DNA of 64,000 nucleotides from Dermanyssus gallinae (taxonomy: Eukaryota > Arthropoda > Arachnida > Mesostigmata > Dermanyssidae). Within the stretch, counting starts at the first letter, position 1, and every line of letters begins with the position of its first letter. Under the pieces are notes generated by a model, which ran no database searches, was not told where the DNA came from, and was given only the letters and a program-made list of their open reading frames with translations. The position numbers and the translations under genes were made by a program. Positions 1 through 11,375 of this stretch are shown piece after piece. Where the stretch lies: positions 23,501 to 87,500 of the forward strand of contig QVRM01003916.1 in assembly GCA_003439945.1 (NCBI GenBank). The letters run 5' to 3'.

Positions 1-276
1 AGAATTCTACGAAACATCTGTGCTGTGTCTTCTGCACGCTTTGCGGCGACCTATAGATAGCCACTATACAGCACCGAATAGACTAGAGTGGAATGGAACA
101 AGCAAAGCAAGCACATATCAGAGACAAGACACGACCCAAACTACGCAACCAACAACAACAACAACAACAGCAGCAGCATCAGCAACAACAACAATGGCAG
201 CAACAACAACAATAGCTGCGACAACAACAATAGCAGCAGCAACAACAACAGCAACAGCCACAACAACAACAGCAGC

Positions 277-309
<33 letters not shown>

Positions 310-640
310 CACAACAACAACAAAAGCAGCAGCAGCAGCAACAGCAACAACAACAACAATAGCAGCAGCAGCAACAACAACATCAACAGCAGCAACACCG
401 TTACCAACAACAGTATCTCTCCCGGATAGAGAAGCCGGTACTGCAACTGCTGTTGGTAGAACAACGAGAGAGACAGTCCCTTCCTTGGCTCTTCTAAGTC
501 GACGCCGTGAACGACCAGATACACCGAGTGACCTGCCGTTCTGTCGGTCGGTGTGTCTGTCTATTGGCGGCGGCCCCACACGTAACCACGACGATGACGT
601 TGGCTCGCCGTGGGGGTGACCAACTCTTAACTGACTGCAG
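1..640. repeat. CAA/CAG triplet-rich block
   Basis: Positions about 149-412 are an interrupted array of CAA, CAG and AAT-type triplets. In one forward frame it reads as Asn/Ser runs, and in another as Gln runs broken by TAG codons. The flanks (1-148 and 413-640) show no recognisable protein. The open frames over this block on both strands are what a triplet repeat produces. A decayed polyglutamine exon is possible but not shown. Confidence 0.85.
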
Positions 641-641
641 T

Positions 642-730
<89 letters not shown>

Positions 731-748
731 GAGAGAGAGAGAGAGATA
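642..748. repeat. (TA)n followed by (GA)n
   Basis: About 86 bases of alternating TA with one TG interruption pass directly into about 20 bases of GA. It is a compound dinucleotide microsatellite with no coding content. Confidence 0.95.
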
Positions 749-1030
749 GCGGGGGAGATGGAGAGAGCGAGAGGATCGTCCCCAGACGACGACTTTCTTC
801 TGGACGTCTCCTAGTTCTCTTCATAGGACGCTGAATAATGACGAGAAACGTAACAGCATCAGCAAAGATAACAGACGGAGGTGGAGTGGCAGAGTTGGTA
901 GTAGCCGGCATTACATAGCAACAAAAAAACTACAGTTTAGCAACGTTAGCAACAACGATATCCACAGCAGCAGCAACAACAACAACAACGACATCCATCA
1001 CAACAACAGCCAGCAACAACAACAACAACG

Positions 1031-1065
<35 letters not shown>

Positions 1066-1350
1066 TGAAGACACTGCAAAATGTTCTTCGTCTTCCCGTT
1101 TTCTTTTCTGCTGCTGGTGCTGCTGCTGCAGCTATTCCAACGGCGTTGCTGCATGTGCTGCCGGGGCCCCTGGTAGCCAGAGTCGCCCGTTCTTCGCTAT
1201 TGCTTTTCTGCTTCTGTCGTTGTTGTTGTTAATGTTGTAGATGTTGTTGTTGTTGCTGCCGCCGCCGCCGCCGCCGCTACTGTTTCAGTTGTTATTGCTA
1301 TTGTTGTTGCATTGCCGCCGCCGCCGCTGCCGCTGCTGCTGTTGGAGGAG
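749..1350. repeat. CAA array and GTT/GCC-rich stretch
   Basis: A CAA/CAG array lies at about 964-1064. A GTT/GCT/GCC stretch follows at about 1216-1345. The sequence between them has no recognisable gene. Confidence 0.8.
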
Positions 1351-2670
1351 GTGAACAGATCACCGCCGGGCCAAGTATGTCAGTAGGTCCACCCGATGTG
1401 CCAGACCACAGACGACACAGCGCTGACAACAGTGCTGCTATGAACAAGCAGCAGATAATTCACCTGTGTACATCACGACGGCTAACAACTACAACTACTA
1501 CTACGACAAGGCTTGAATCGTTCGGTAATCACTAGTTGGTAGTTAATTTGCGCGATAGTTAATTAATTGCGCTCTCTCAATTATAACCAGCATGCGTCGG
1601 AGGTGCACTGCCATCGGGGGCTGGTGGTGGTGGCGCCAGAGATTGGTGGAGCGAGAGATTGGTAGGGCGGAGCGGAGCGGGTTGTAACACCACTTCTCTC
1701 ATTACAATGGCGTTTTTTTTTCTGATTCTGGTCTGACTCGCCACCGATTAATGCGGCGCGCAACTTCGTGTCCAAATTCACAAGGCACAAGGAAACGTGA
1801 AGTCGAGATATCGACAGCGAGGCGACCGAACAACACTGCAGCAGACTGCGTGTTCAGTAAACGTTTCCGCACACATAGCACATAGCGTAGGGCGCAATTT
1901 GACTCTTTCTGCAACCGATTGGGTGTCACGATTAGTGTCCGTCCAGCGAATGAACAACCAACCGTTCAGCCGTAAGAAAAGTACGAACCCAAACTCAAAG
2001 TTTCGAATGCCACGCCGGCGTTTCGGCAGCCTTTCTGCAGCGCTGGATAATGTGGTAACTGCTTGTGTGGACTCGCGTCGTCGTGTGGGACCCGTTTTGC
2101 TGTTACTATTCTCGTTAGTTTTTGCTTGCTTGCCTTGATCATTCTTGGTGTGTGCGGTTATACTTGTTGTTGTTGTTGTTGTCGTTGTTTTGTTGTTGCT
2201 ATTGTTGTTATTGTTTTAGTTGTTGTTGTTGCTATTGTCATTATTGCTAATGTTGTTGCTGTTATTGCTGCTGCTACTGCTGTTGTTTTGGTTTTGTTGG
2301 ACTTTGCCCTAGTGGTTTCTGCCATCATCATTATCTACGTGTGTATGGTTGGTGTTATTATGTGGTATCGTTTTTCGTTTGGAGCATCGCCGTTGCTTTG
2401 TCTTTTTGTTGTGGTTGTGGTTGTTGTTGTTATTAAAATAGCTTTATTTATAGATCGATTATTGCCGCTGTAAATCATATGGCAATGACTAAGCAAAAGT
2501 GAGCCGAAATAACAGGTCACATTAAAGCAATATACTGCTGATGACAAGCGTGCACTTTTTCAGAACGAAAGCAACATCTCTGATCGGATGAGTGAACGTC
2601 ATGTGGTTGTGTTAGCCGAAACTGCGATTAGCCAGTGCCGCAAAACTCCATTGGGTAATTTATTTGCGCA
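1351..2670. other. No gene recognised; GTT-rich part
   Basis: I see no gene here. Positions about 2163-2440 are rich in GTT and ATT triplets, and the hydrophobic open frame at 2063-2473 comes from them. Confidence 0.6.
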
Positions 2671-2671
2671 G

Positions 2672-2695
2672 ATGCTTTAAATAACGGTTCGCTGC

Positions 2696-2743
<48 letters not shown>

Positions 2744-2767
2744 GCAGCGAACCGCTACTTTAAGCAT
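2672..2767. repeat. Inverted repeat with (TA)n core
   Basis: Two 26-base arms (2672-2697 and 2742-2767) are reverse complements with a few mismatches. The inner 13 bases, CGGTTCGCTGCAT and its complement, match perfectly. A TA array with one TG interruption lies between them. The whole can fold into one long cruciform. It could be a small non-autonomous transposon or a repeat that grew around a palindrome. Confidence 0.85.
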
Positions 2768-3604
2768 ATACAGAAGTAACAAAATAAAACCGTTTTAAAC
2801 GATTGTGTGTCATTTGCATATCTTTATCCGACAAGGGATGTTAATAAGGCAATAATGAATGAATGTAATATATATATATATATATAGATTCACCTTAAGT
2901 TAACTCGGCAGATCTTAAAGAAGATCGCATTGCAAAAGCATGCACGACTGCGTCCGCGAACAGTCGCTGTTACACTATTACGCATTCAGCTCGAAGCATT
3001 GACAAGCTACAAGCACAGTGCTCCTGTATCCAAACGCCGATGGAGGGCGTTTGGTGAATCGTGGACTACATAATCTTGTAATGTAATAATGTAACCTTCA
3101 TCGGCTCTAAACACAGACTACAGATTCTGGCCCCAGCAAGCCACCAAAAGATAGTCTGGCTCTATATCTAGAAACGCTGTTTCATATACTGGATCGCAAG
3201 AGTGTAAAATTTTAGCATATTTAGTGAAGAGATGTCAAACTTGACCGGTGCCATTTAAAAAGCTGATCACCACAAAACCGTATTAATCAGCGAAAGCCAA
3301 ACCGCAGATAGGCGGCCAACTTGAGGGCTAGAATTTTCGTGTTGTCAAAAAAAAGATTCGCATCATAGACCCTACAAGCGAAACGTACGCATACACACAC
3401 TCAAATAAAGCTAACGACATTTTGGTTAGTATTAAACTCTCTCTTATTAGTAATTCTGCTTCTATTTTTAGAAGTTTAGTAGTAAATCTAGTATGCAAAG
3501 CTCTTAAACGTTTTTTCGAAAAACAACCTGTTTTCAAGGCACCGAAATTACGGGTGTCTTTTCAAGGTACGACGAACAGAGAATGCGCCCAAATAACGCG
3601 TAAC
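2768..3604. other. No gene recognised
   Basis: This is mixed AT-rich unique sequence with a short TA run near 2870-2886. I recognise no gene or element. Confidence 0.5.
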
Positions 3605-3611
3605 ATATACG

Positions 3612-3645
<34 letters not shown>

Positions 3646-3652
3646 CGTATAT
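3605..3652. repeat. Perfect 48-bp palindrome with (TA)n core
   Basis: ATATACGTTATA at 3605-3616 is mirrored as TATAACGTATAT at 3641-3652, and TA repeats join them, so the whole tract is self-complementary. It has the same design as the structure at 2672-2767 but different arm sequences. Confidence 0.85.
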
Positions 3653-4820
3653 TCACACGTAGGACATTAGTGCACTAGAGTTCAGCAACCTTTTGGTAGT
3701 CCAATCCGAAACCAGATGTGTCTTAGTACGGGCGTAGTCCTGGTGGAAACGGTGGTTGACTTTGACCCGTGCTTAAGGATGCTTTTGTGGCCAATCGAGC
3801 CGGCCGTGGTGGACATCCTTCTGCCCGAGCCCGGAGTTCGCGGAGCCATGATTGTTAGGGTGGTGTTAACGGCGGACCAGCTTGTCCGCTGCGGCACTCA
3901 TTCACGGCTCGCTTGTGGTAACTGATCCATCACACCATCACACTCGGTTGTCGCCACGTATCCATATTGTACGGAGTGGCGCATTCGGCGTTCGAGCGTA
4001 GACGCGCTAGGCATGACAGGCGCACTCTTTCACATGTCTTTCACATATGATGATCTAACAAATCTATTTGTTTATGTCCAAATACGGGTATATACACGCA
4101 CGCACACACAAACAAAAACACACAAACAAACAAGCAGACACATAGAAACATTTGCAATACTACGAAACGCATCGCACGGCGCACATCGTTCGATGCAATG
4201 TAGCTTTAGAGCTCCGCCTGTGGCTCTGAGGTTCGTGGTGAGTCGTCACGTGCATAAGCCAGGAGTGCGGTTTGCAGTGGAAGCAAACATTGCGAATCTC
4301 GCGCCTCATTTAATCTGGCAAGAATGCAAGCTTGATGGACAAACCATTAAACGATGACAAACGATTCATGTACTGATATCCAAGCTGTGATCGCTGCTGA
4401 TCAGAGTCCATCGCAACGGCGTATGCGTTGATGAGTACTATTGTAGGGCCTACCACAACTAAGAGCTCGTGTCTATGTAGTATGCATTCTAGCAACGGTT
4501 GGTGCTGCTGCTGCTACAGTATTCGTCGGTTGCTGCAACTGGCCAGCCCATTCACAGGACCTGCTGCTGCTGCTGTGGAGGGAGTACGGAGCAGACCTGG
4601 TCGTGAGGGTCCTGCAATTTTGGAAAGCTTCCGGCAGCAGCAGCAGCAGCGACATCTCCTGAGAGTAGTTATGGCCGATTATTGCCGACGGCCGACTTCA
4701 ACGTAGAATGTATTAACAGTATGAACCTAAAAAACGCAGGCTACCACAAATAATTCACTCGATTCACCGGTCACTCGCAGAGATGCGAGCGAGTTTCTTG
4801 TCGTCTATCTCACACCCGAG
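3653..4820. other. No gene recognised; GC-richer stretch and CTG triplets
   Basis: Positions about 3680-3970 are GC-richer and open on both strands (69 and 71 codons), but neither translation resembles a family I know. Interrupted CTG/CAG triplets lie at about 4500-4660. A real exon at 3680-3970 cannot be excluded. Confidence 0.4.
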
Positions 4821-4821
4821 A

Positions 4822-4826
4822 TGACG

Positions 4827-4899
<73 letters not shown>

Positions 4900-4940
4900 C
4901 GACGACGACGACGACGACGATGATGACGACGACGATGACG
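4822..4940. repeat. (ACA)n then (GAC)n array
   Basis: About 76 bases of pure ACA repeat run into GAC/GAT triplets. The minus-strand poly-Cys/Arg frame across it is a repeat translation. Confidence 0.95.
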
Positions 4941-5082
4941 ACGACGATATCTCAACACACGATTAGCGCTACCTATATATGAAATGCTACTATGCGTAGA
5001 CGAGAAAGGTGTACACGCCGGACACGTGCGAGGTACTTGGTCTACACAGTTCGAGCGAGAACATCTGCGTTCCTTGAGCGTC

Positions 5083-5098
5083 GGGGGGGGGGGGGGGG
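5083..5098. repeat. G16 homopolymer
   Basis: Sixteen consecutive G sit in otherwise mixed sequence. Such a run can form a quadruplex and is a likely spot for sequencing length errors. Other G/C runs lie near 9895, 27518, 29263, 31215, 35783 and 47881. Confidence 0.9.
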
Positions 5099-5306
5099 AG
5101 GTGGAGAAGAACTTGACACCGGCCAACCTTGCCCAGGCCAGCCGCGACAACAACGTGAGACAACGCGTTGACTAATCGGCTACGTTCGTTTGCCAGTCTG
5201 GCTGGCGAGGAAATCAACGCCTAGCCTCTATTCCGTGTGGTGTCGCCTCTTTGTGTCTCCGTTCGTCTCTCTGCCTTAGTGCTTCTAGATATCGACCTTT
5301 CTATCT

Positions 5307-5363
5307 TGTTTATATATATATATATATAAACATAACATTATCACAACAACGTTATATAGATTA

Positions 5364-5422
<59 letters not shown>

Positions 5423-5454
5423 ATAACATTAACGTAGCAAAGTTATATAAATAA

Positions 5455-5491
<37 letters not shown>

Positions 5492-5526
5492 ATAACATTA
5501 ACATAGCAAAGTTATATAATTAAAAC

Positions 5527-5569
<43 letters not shown>
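5307..5569. repeat. Composite tandem array: (TA)n plus 45-bp unit, three copies
   Basis: Three copies of a unit that begins AAACATAACATTA and continues to GTTATATA-A-TAAAACA alternate with four TA arrays (about 5307-5329, 5370-5420, 5459-5488 and 5529-5568). Copies two and three share CATTAACRTAGCAAAGTTAT. The first copy is more diverged. A further copy lies in opposite orientation at 55050-55105. Confidence 0.85.
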
Positions 5570-5573
<4 letters not shown>

Positions 5574-6686
5574 TTTTGTTTGTGCTTTTTCCTGTCTCTT
5601 TTTCTTCACTTCGAGCCTGTCTCGACGGTCTCGTGGCCAAACATAATTTTTGGTACCATAAACAAAAATACAAAACTCAAAACAACTCCACACAGGCTGT
5701 TGTAGTTGTTGTTGTTGCTGCTGTTGTTATTGTAGTACGAACGTATCACCGTACGAGCATAGTAACCTTTTGAAAATGGCGAAGCCATTTCGACGCTCGC
5801 TTTCTTGCGCGCACGGTATTGATTCGACAGTCGACGCCTTGCTTTACCGAATTATCGCCGCCGCCATCGCCCTCGTCACTACAAACGTAATAGTGATTGT
5901 CGAAATTGTTATCACTTGGAAAACGCGCGAGAATAGCTGAACAGCAAACTGACAAGAATAGCAAACTGTAGAGGATACTGGAAGAGAAAACTGTAGAGGG
6001 AACAAGAGAGTGAGAGGATGAGCTAAATGAGAGTGTGAGAGGGAGGCGGCGGAATGCCATAGTAAGAAAGAGGCCAACCAACAGAGAAACAGGTATCGAT
6101 GGCATCGAGACAGGCAGCCCGGCATCCTGTCGCTCACTAAACGCTTTAACGTGCGCTAGTTCGTGGCGTATAGTTGGCCCGACATGCCCCGACAACGACG
6201 AACGAATGGACGAGACACGAAGACGGTCGGCACAGGACGACAAGGAGTAAGGCGAATATCGATGAGGAGAAGACGATGAAAGCGAGTAGCAGCAACAGCA
6301 AGAGAAGGTCGCGCGTCTCGCCATCAACCAGGCCGCCAGAGAGCGCCAGGAGGAACGAGGAGATTCATTGATGACTCGATCGAGTTTAGTCAAACAAATC
6401 GACGCTTGTCGTATCGTAGGAACACCTCCGTGGTTGTTGATGGTCAGTGCTTACAAACGGCGGCCCCCATTGACAAACCCCCCGACAATGACATTGTTGG
6501 GGTCGTCATCGCCCGCCAGCAGGATAATACGGCAAGTGAATAGAACTAGCTGCAGTTTCTGCTGCTGCTGCCGAGGCCCTTAAGATTTACCGTGCGTACA
6601 TATTTCTTATCGAACGTAATGCATCTCGAGCGTTCGACCTACTCTTAGCGCCGTTGCTATTGCTGTTGTCGTCGTCGCCGTCATTA
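5570..6686. other. No gene recognised
   Basis: The minus strand is open for 215 codons at 5746-6393, but it starts at TTG, is Ser/Leu-rich and matches nothing I know. The opposite strand is partly open as well. I treat it as chance. Confidence 0.4.
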
Positions 6687-6788
6687 ACTGTTCATGATAT
6701 ATTTATGAGGATATGAACACCCTGTATATACATATATATATAAATATCATTACTGTTCATGATATATATATGATGATATGACACCCTG

Positions 6789-6816
<28 letters not shown>
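6687..6816. repeat. 65-bp tandem duplication with mariner-like terminal repeat ends
   Basis: Units 6687-6751 and 6752-6816 both run ACTGTTCATGATATAT... to ...ACCCTGTATATA. The first contains GATATGAACACCCTG (6710-6724). This is the exact reverse complement of the 15 bases at 6877-6891 that start the adjacent mariner relic. They are probably solo terminal inverted repeat ends of the same transposon family. Confidence 0.7.
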
Positions 6817-6869
<53 letters not shown>

Positions 6870-6870
6870 G
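6785..6870. repeat. (TA)n microsatellite
   Basis: About 86 bases of TA repeat lie between two inverted copies of the CAGGGTGTTCATATC end. Mariner elements duplicate TA on insertion, so a TA array is a natural target. Confidence 0.95.
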
Positions 6871-6876
6871 AGTATA

Positions 6877-8104
6877 CAGGGTGTTCATATCTAGTTTGGC
6901 TATCCTTGCGGAGATTATAGATTTCGCTTAAATAAGCATATTTTTTCCCTATGAAATGGGAGGCGAAAACGTTTTGTTTAAAAGTGATAGTGAAATTTGC
7001 AATCTTTGCTACCGATGTGGCTGACCGGACATTGTACATAAAATGATATATAATAAAAATAGCCATTAATTAAAGAATAATAAAATGAGTCGATACGAAA
7101 ATGGTAAAGGCAACCATTAATCGCAAAACAGTGGCTTTTATGCACCTAGTGCGCTCTCATTGATAGCTTGGGTCGTTGACATTAGTCGTACGAGTGTCAG
7201 AAACGTGCAGGACTGTGCAGAGATACCAGGACTTGAAATATCCTGGAGATTGTTCTCGACCGAGATCTAAAAGTTAGAACAGCGTAATTCGTCGATTGTG
7301 TACAAAAATAGTCGCTACCTACGGTGTCTCAAGCGTCAGCGTACATAGCCTATGTACATCTCTGGGAATACAAACATCAATTAAAGTAACGTCCGTCTCA
7401 CGGTGTCTGATTTAAATAAAATGGCTGGGCTGTGTTCCGGCAAAAACATGGTAAATGACTTTTAGTCTGAACGCTACCTGCATGGGTGTAACGGTCGAAT
7501 GGGTCAGAAATTGGCCTGCAGCAAACCGTAAATCGACACACTTATATAGAGTGCTTGCTCGCAGGACGGAAGTAACGGGTAGAATGATCGGCTGATCGAT
7601 TGAGGGTCCTTCAGTCACTGTTTGGGGCGGTATTAGCTCAAATGACAAAACTTCGCTGTTTTTTCATCCGCTCAACCACGAACTGACGTCACTGCTGAAG
7701 CCAATAAATCGGAGAACAGCCTTCTTTTTAGTGGGCACAGGGTCGCTTTACTGGAGGCCAGCAAGACATGCAATCCAGCAAACCTGTGCACTGGCTCACA
7801 CCGCAACGTGAGCAGGACTGGCTAAAAAAACAACGTGTCTGAATTCGTTCGCAAGATTTTCTGGCGCCTTAGAAATCTCAGTCTCAAATCAACGCATGAT
7901 TACATTTCGTAGGGCACCTTGAATGCCAAGTTTAGACGCACACGCTACCAGCAGCAGCCGGACCAATTTAGGCAAGCCACTCAGCATGTATGGAATGAGT
8001 CTAATAGAACCTACCTGCGTCCAACGGTAGATCGAATGATCAAGCGCGTAAGGAAAAGATCCGAAAAGGCGATCGATTCGAATGAAAATGTGTATTTTGA
8101 ATAA
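6877..8104 (+). pseudogene. Mariner/Tc1-superfamily transposon relic 1 (transposase remnant)
   Basis: The relic starts with a terminal-repeat-like CAGGGTGTTCATATC (6877-6891) just inside a TA array. From about 7085 the plus strand shows broken pieces of a DDE transposase in order. First comes a helix-turn-helix region containing DISRTSVRNV. Next is the block VTVWGGISSNDKTSLFF at about 7614-7665. An AHTAT-type segment follows near 7795-7810. A C-terminal part at 7919-8104 reads AWNE/VWNE-like and then YLRPTVDRM, ending at TAA. Several stops and frameshifts separate them. In intact relatives the VxVWGGIS and PAHTA blocks lie around the second catalytic Asp. No matching right terminal repeat is visible before the TA array at 8178. 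The element is dead. Confidence 0.8.
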
Positions 8105-8175
8105 GCCATATAATTTTTCAGCAAGTCTTTTAACATTTTAGTTATGCCGTACTCGCTCAGTCTTTCTCTCTCTCT

Positions 8176-8177
<2 letters not shown>

Positions 8178-8212
<35 letters not shown>
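8178..8212. repeat. (TA)n at junction of two transposon relics
   Basis: This is a pure TA array preceded by a short CT run. The transposase of relic 1 ends 74 bases upstream without its terminal repeat. The second relic begins immediately downstream without its own start. Confidence 0.95.
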
Positions 8213-8214
<2 letters not shown>

Positions 8215-9051
8215 TGCCTATAGGGGGCTCGAAGTAAGTTTCCGAGAACAGGTTCAGCACTTGATCTGCCAAGAGGTGCTTGTTCTCGTCTAAAGATATC
8301 GCCGCCGTGACCGACAGTGTGAAACAATGTCTGAAAACATCGGTTCGCGGCGACGTGCCCACAAACTAGGCCTTTTGCGCATCTCAACCTGGTGTATTTT
8401 GCGTGTATAAGTTTTAATGGCGTACCTATATGTTCAGCTAACCCGGTAACTCAAGTCTTCAGACCACCAGGGGCGTCTATGTTTCTGTAGCGTGTTGTGA
8501 AGAACATGATTTTTTTTACGACGAAGCCATATACTTCTATCTGAGTGGATTTGTGAATCAAAAATTGTCGCTTCACCTTTACATGTGCTATATTTGATGG
8601 TCTGGTGCGACCTCTGGTTCAAAGGAATCATTGGACCTTAATTTCGTCACTCGATGATGAATGACAAGCACTAACGCAACTAGATGTTTAATTTCCATTG
8701 GCATAATTTGAACGGTAATTTCGTGTAACGGGAACATTCACTAGCATTTAAGATCGTACGATTTATAGCCATTTTACCTAAAGGTCTTTTTGAAGACTAA
8801 AGTATACGTCAATCCCATGACCATCAGCGAACTAAAAGCCAATATTGAAACGTGCATTAATGTGAGTAAGCTTAATGTTTGTTAAAAACGACTAAACATT
8901 GGGTGTTTTGCATAACTTGTAACAACCAATAAGGTTTTCTCCAGTCACCGATAATGTATTTCATTAGAAATTGCATCATATCTGAATTAAAATAAAAAAT
9001 GACATTTCTCAAACACTTCTGTTTTATGTTACTTACATTTGGCGAATACCC

Positions 9052-9053
<2 letters not shown>
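8213..9053 (+). pseudogene. Mariner-type transposon relic 2 (different family)
   Basis: Plus-strand fragments follow the order of a mariner-like transposase. An N-terminal domain remnant comes first (8220-8400). Then a LMAYLYVQLTR...LKSSDHQGRLCF segment (about 8405-8490) and a YDEAIYFYLSGFVNQK block (about 8517-8565; the first catalytic Asp codon is at 8520-8522). A LWFKGIIGP-like block follows near 8605-8635, and KVYVNPMTISELKANI at about 8799-8850. The span between GIIGP and the SPDL..YD region, about a hundred residues in relatives, is missing. Frameshifts and stops are frequent. The 3' end TTTGGCGAATACCCT (9038-9052) looks like a terminal inverted repeat and abuts TA repeats. No left terminal repeat is visible. 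Confidence 0.8.
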
Positions 9054-9100
<47 letters not shown>

Positions 9101-9128
9101 CTACCCTATATATATATATATATATATC
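9053..9128. repeat. (TA)n microsatellites
   Basis: Two TA arrays are separated by CTACCC. They directly follow the right end of mariner relic 2. Confidence 0.95.
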
Positions 9129-11200
9129 GGCGTCCTTATGCAAATATAAACATATATTTTAATACTTGACTGAAATTTAATGCTTTTCCGACAGCAGTGC
9201 GTTTCGGCCTGTCTTTCTCGGCCGTACTCGTGCCCTGCGATACCTGTAGTTATAGCGGGCGCAGCGCGTCTGTTTGTTTTGGTGGCCGTCATCAAAGTTT
9301 CGCCTCTCAGCACCTCGAACACCACCGTTATCTCTACCGATGCATGACTGTGTGTGTATGAAATGCTTGTAGCTGTCCGCTCGCCTGTTTATCGGCCTAC
9401 TACTGGTCTACGGTCGATATCAACCATGACCTTGATTGAGATGGACGTCGACCCCGAGCACGGCGGCGGCCATAGCAATGACTTCGACGCGCGCGCGCGA
9501 GAGAGGAGAGAGGAAAATAGCGGCCCAGCACCCCATAAACATCGAGGTCCGCTGAGGAACGATTTTTGAGGCCGCCGGCCACCGTCTTCCCTTCGGGTCG
9601 GTCGCCATCGCGAGTGGAGCAAGTTAATTAGCTGAGCTTGGCTGAAGCACAATTCTTGAATATCGTCCATCGTTGTTCATCCAATGACGGGCGCTTCGAT
9701 AAAGCCGAGGACGAGGCAAGGCTGGGCGAGACAAAGCCGGGCGAGACCGGTCGACGGCAAAACGGAGGACCGGATGGACGTACGGGGGTCGGAGGGTGCT
9801 AAGGTCAAGAGTAGTCGTCTAAAAATGGGAAGCGCAGGGAACTAGGGGACAAGGGAAGTGGTGTAGATTGAGTGAAACGCCGAATTCGATACCCTCCCCC
9901 CCCCCGCCTTGACGCAGCCAGTGCGACGAACAACAACGAAGCTAGTGGGGGAGTTCGTTGAGGAGCAGCTCAGATTGGAAGTGGGCTCCCCCCATTGGGG
10001 GTGTGGCCAACATTTGAGCGCCCCTGAGCGCCGTAGCAGCCCCGGGCCGCTGCCGCCGAAGTCGATGATAGTACAAGAACCACGGACCACGGACGGCGAC
10101 GACACGTGCTAGAGATCCCTCGTAAGCTAGGCGGTTCTCGCATTCCCAATACTAGCGTAATAACCTAACACCGCCAACATCAGAACCGCAATCATCAGGC
10201 ACGCCACCATTATCTTTATAATTGTCCATCAGCATAACCATTACTGTCTTTGCAATCGTTATATGCATATATATATATATATATTCGAGAGGGCAACCCA
10301 GGTGATGGGGTGGACAATCTGGAAATGTATGTTGAGCCAGGCAGGCTTTAAAGCGTCAGCTGTCGACCTACACACTTCGTTCGACAGGAGCATTTCTGTG
10401 AAGACCGTATTCAAAATTACATAGACACACAGTGGTGATAGTGCGAACTGTGTGAACGGTTTGAACGCCGGCGACGACGGCGGATAGTACAACAGGAGTG
10501 GATTCTGGCGGGCCAAGGGTATCCTGTTTCATCGGTCGTGCTGGAAAGTTTCGTGACGCGTGGATACTATGGAACTAGGTATCCGCTTCGGCTGCTTGAT
10601 TGGAACTGTAAGTTGAACTGTGAAAACTTGTAAGTCCCGTCTCTCTGGGAGTTTGGGGAGCAGTAGATTCGGACCATCTTCTGACATGCTTACGTCCGAG
10701 AACACTGTGCTTCTCACGGAGACTTATCAGCAAGAAGAACTGCATATCGACACTATGCATGAGTTCTGCGACCAGCTGCGGCAGTTCTGACTGCTGAAAG
10801 CCGAGGTACGTGGTACGTGATTTATCAATCTACCTTCTTAAACGTACACAGCCGGCACAGTGCTTAGGGAAGAACAAACAATTTCTGTGTGGGTCTCCTG
10901 ACTTTGGGGTTGAATCAAGACATATTGGAGAGAGATTCGTAATTATTCTACCTTTCCCCAAATTTTCGCTTAAAAGACGTTGCTAATACGGTGAGTTCTG
11001 CTGTAGCAGGTCTCGCTCGACCTGTCATCCCAACCATCGTCGATTGTAGCTTCAATGCTAGATTTTACTAACCATAAAAAGAGGTGCTACTCGGGTTAGC
11101 CAATACTCTGGTCTGACTGAGATGTGCAAATGCATGCAAGGGCTACAAGCAATCATTGTAAATCACAGCGAAAGCAGCACCCATGACCTAAAGCGTTTTC
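9129..11200. other. No gene recognised; CpG-rich part
   Basis: Positions about 9180-10130 are GC- and CpG-rich compared with their surroundings, including CGCGCGCGCG near 9490. Both strands are open over short stretches. I recognise no protein. A promoter-associated or exon-bearing region is possible. A short TA array lies at 10262-10284. The rest is unremarkable. Confidence 0.4.
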
Positions 11201-11202
11201 GC

Positions 11203-11375
11203 GCTGACTATTCTCAGCAAACATTTAACGTCCACTAGTTTGCTTTCGTAGCATGCTTCGTAGAACAGACCCCTTCAATAAAACTATGCAACGGGTGGAA
11301 TTCGAATCTGTGCACCTCGTGTATCTCCTCTAGTCGCAAGGCGCATGCGAATGCACGACGCCACCAATACTGTTT
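11203..11375 (-). mobile_element. tRNA-derived SINE, family B (copy 1)
   Basis: On the minus strand a tRNA-like head contains an RNA polymerase III B-box-like CAGATTCGAATTCC. It is followed by a body that matches the copy at 47388-47552. Shared blocks include TCTAYGAAGCA and GTGGACGTTAAA. The two copies are diverged, so the insertions are old. Confidence 0.7.

Noticed and set aside
20..619. 199-codon Thr-rich, Asn/Ser-rich and Ala/Val-rich frames on both strands
   Set aside because: All arise from the CAA/CAG array. Several overlapping frames are open at once, and the Gln frame contains TAG codons.
5746..6393. 215-codon minus-strand frame
   Set aside because: It starts at TTG, is Ser/Leu-biased and lacks any motif. 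Length alone is not enough here.
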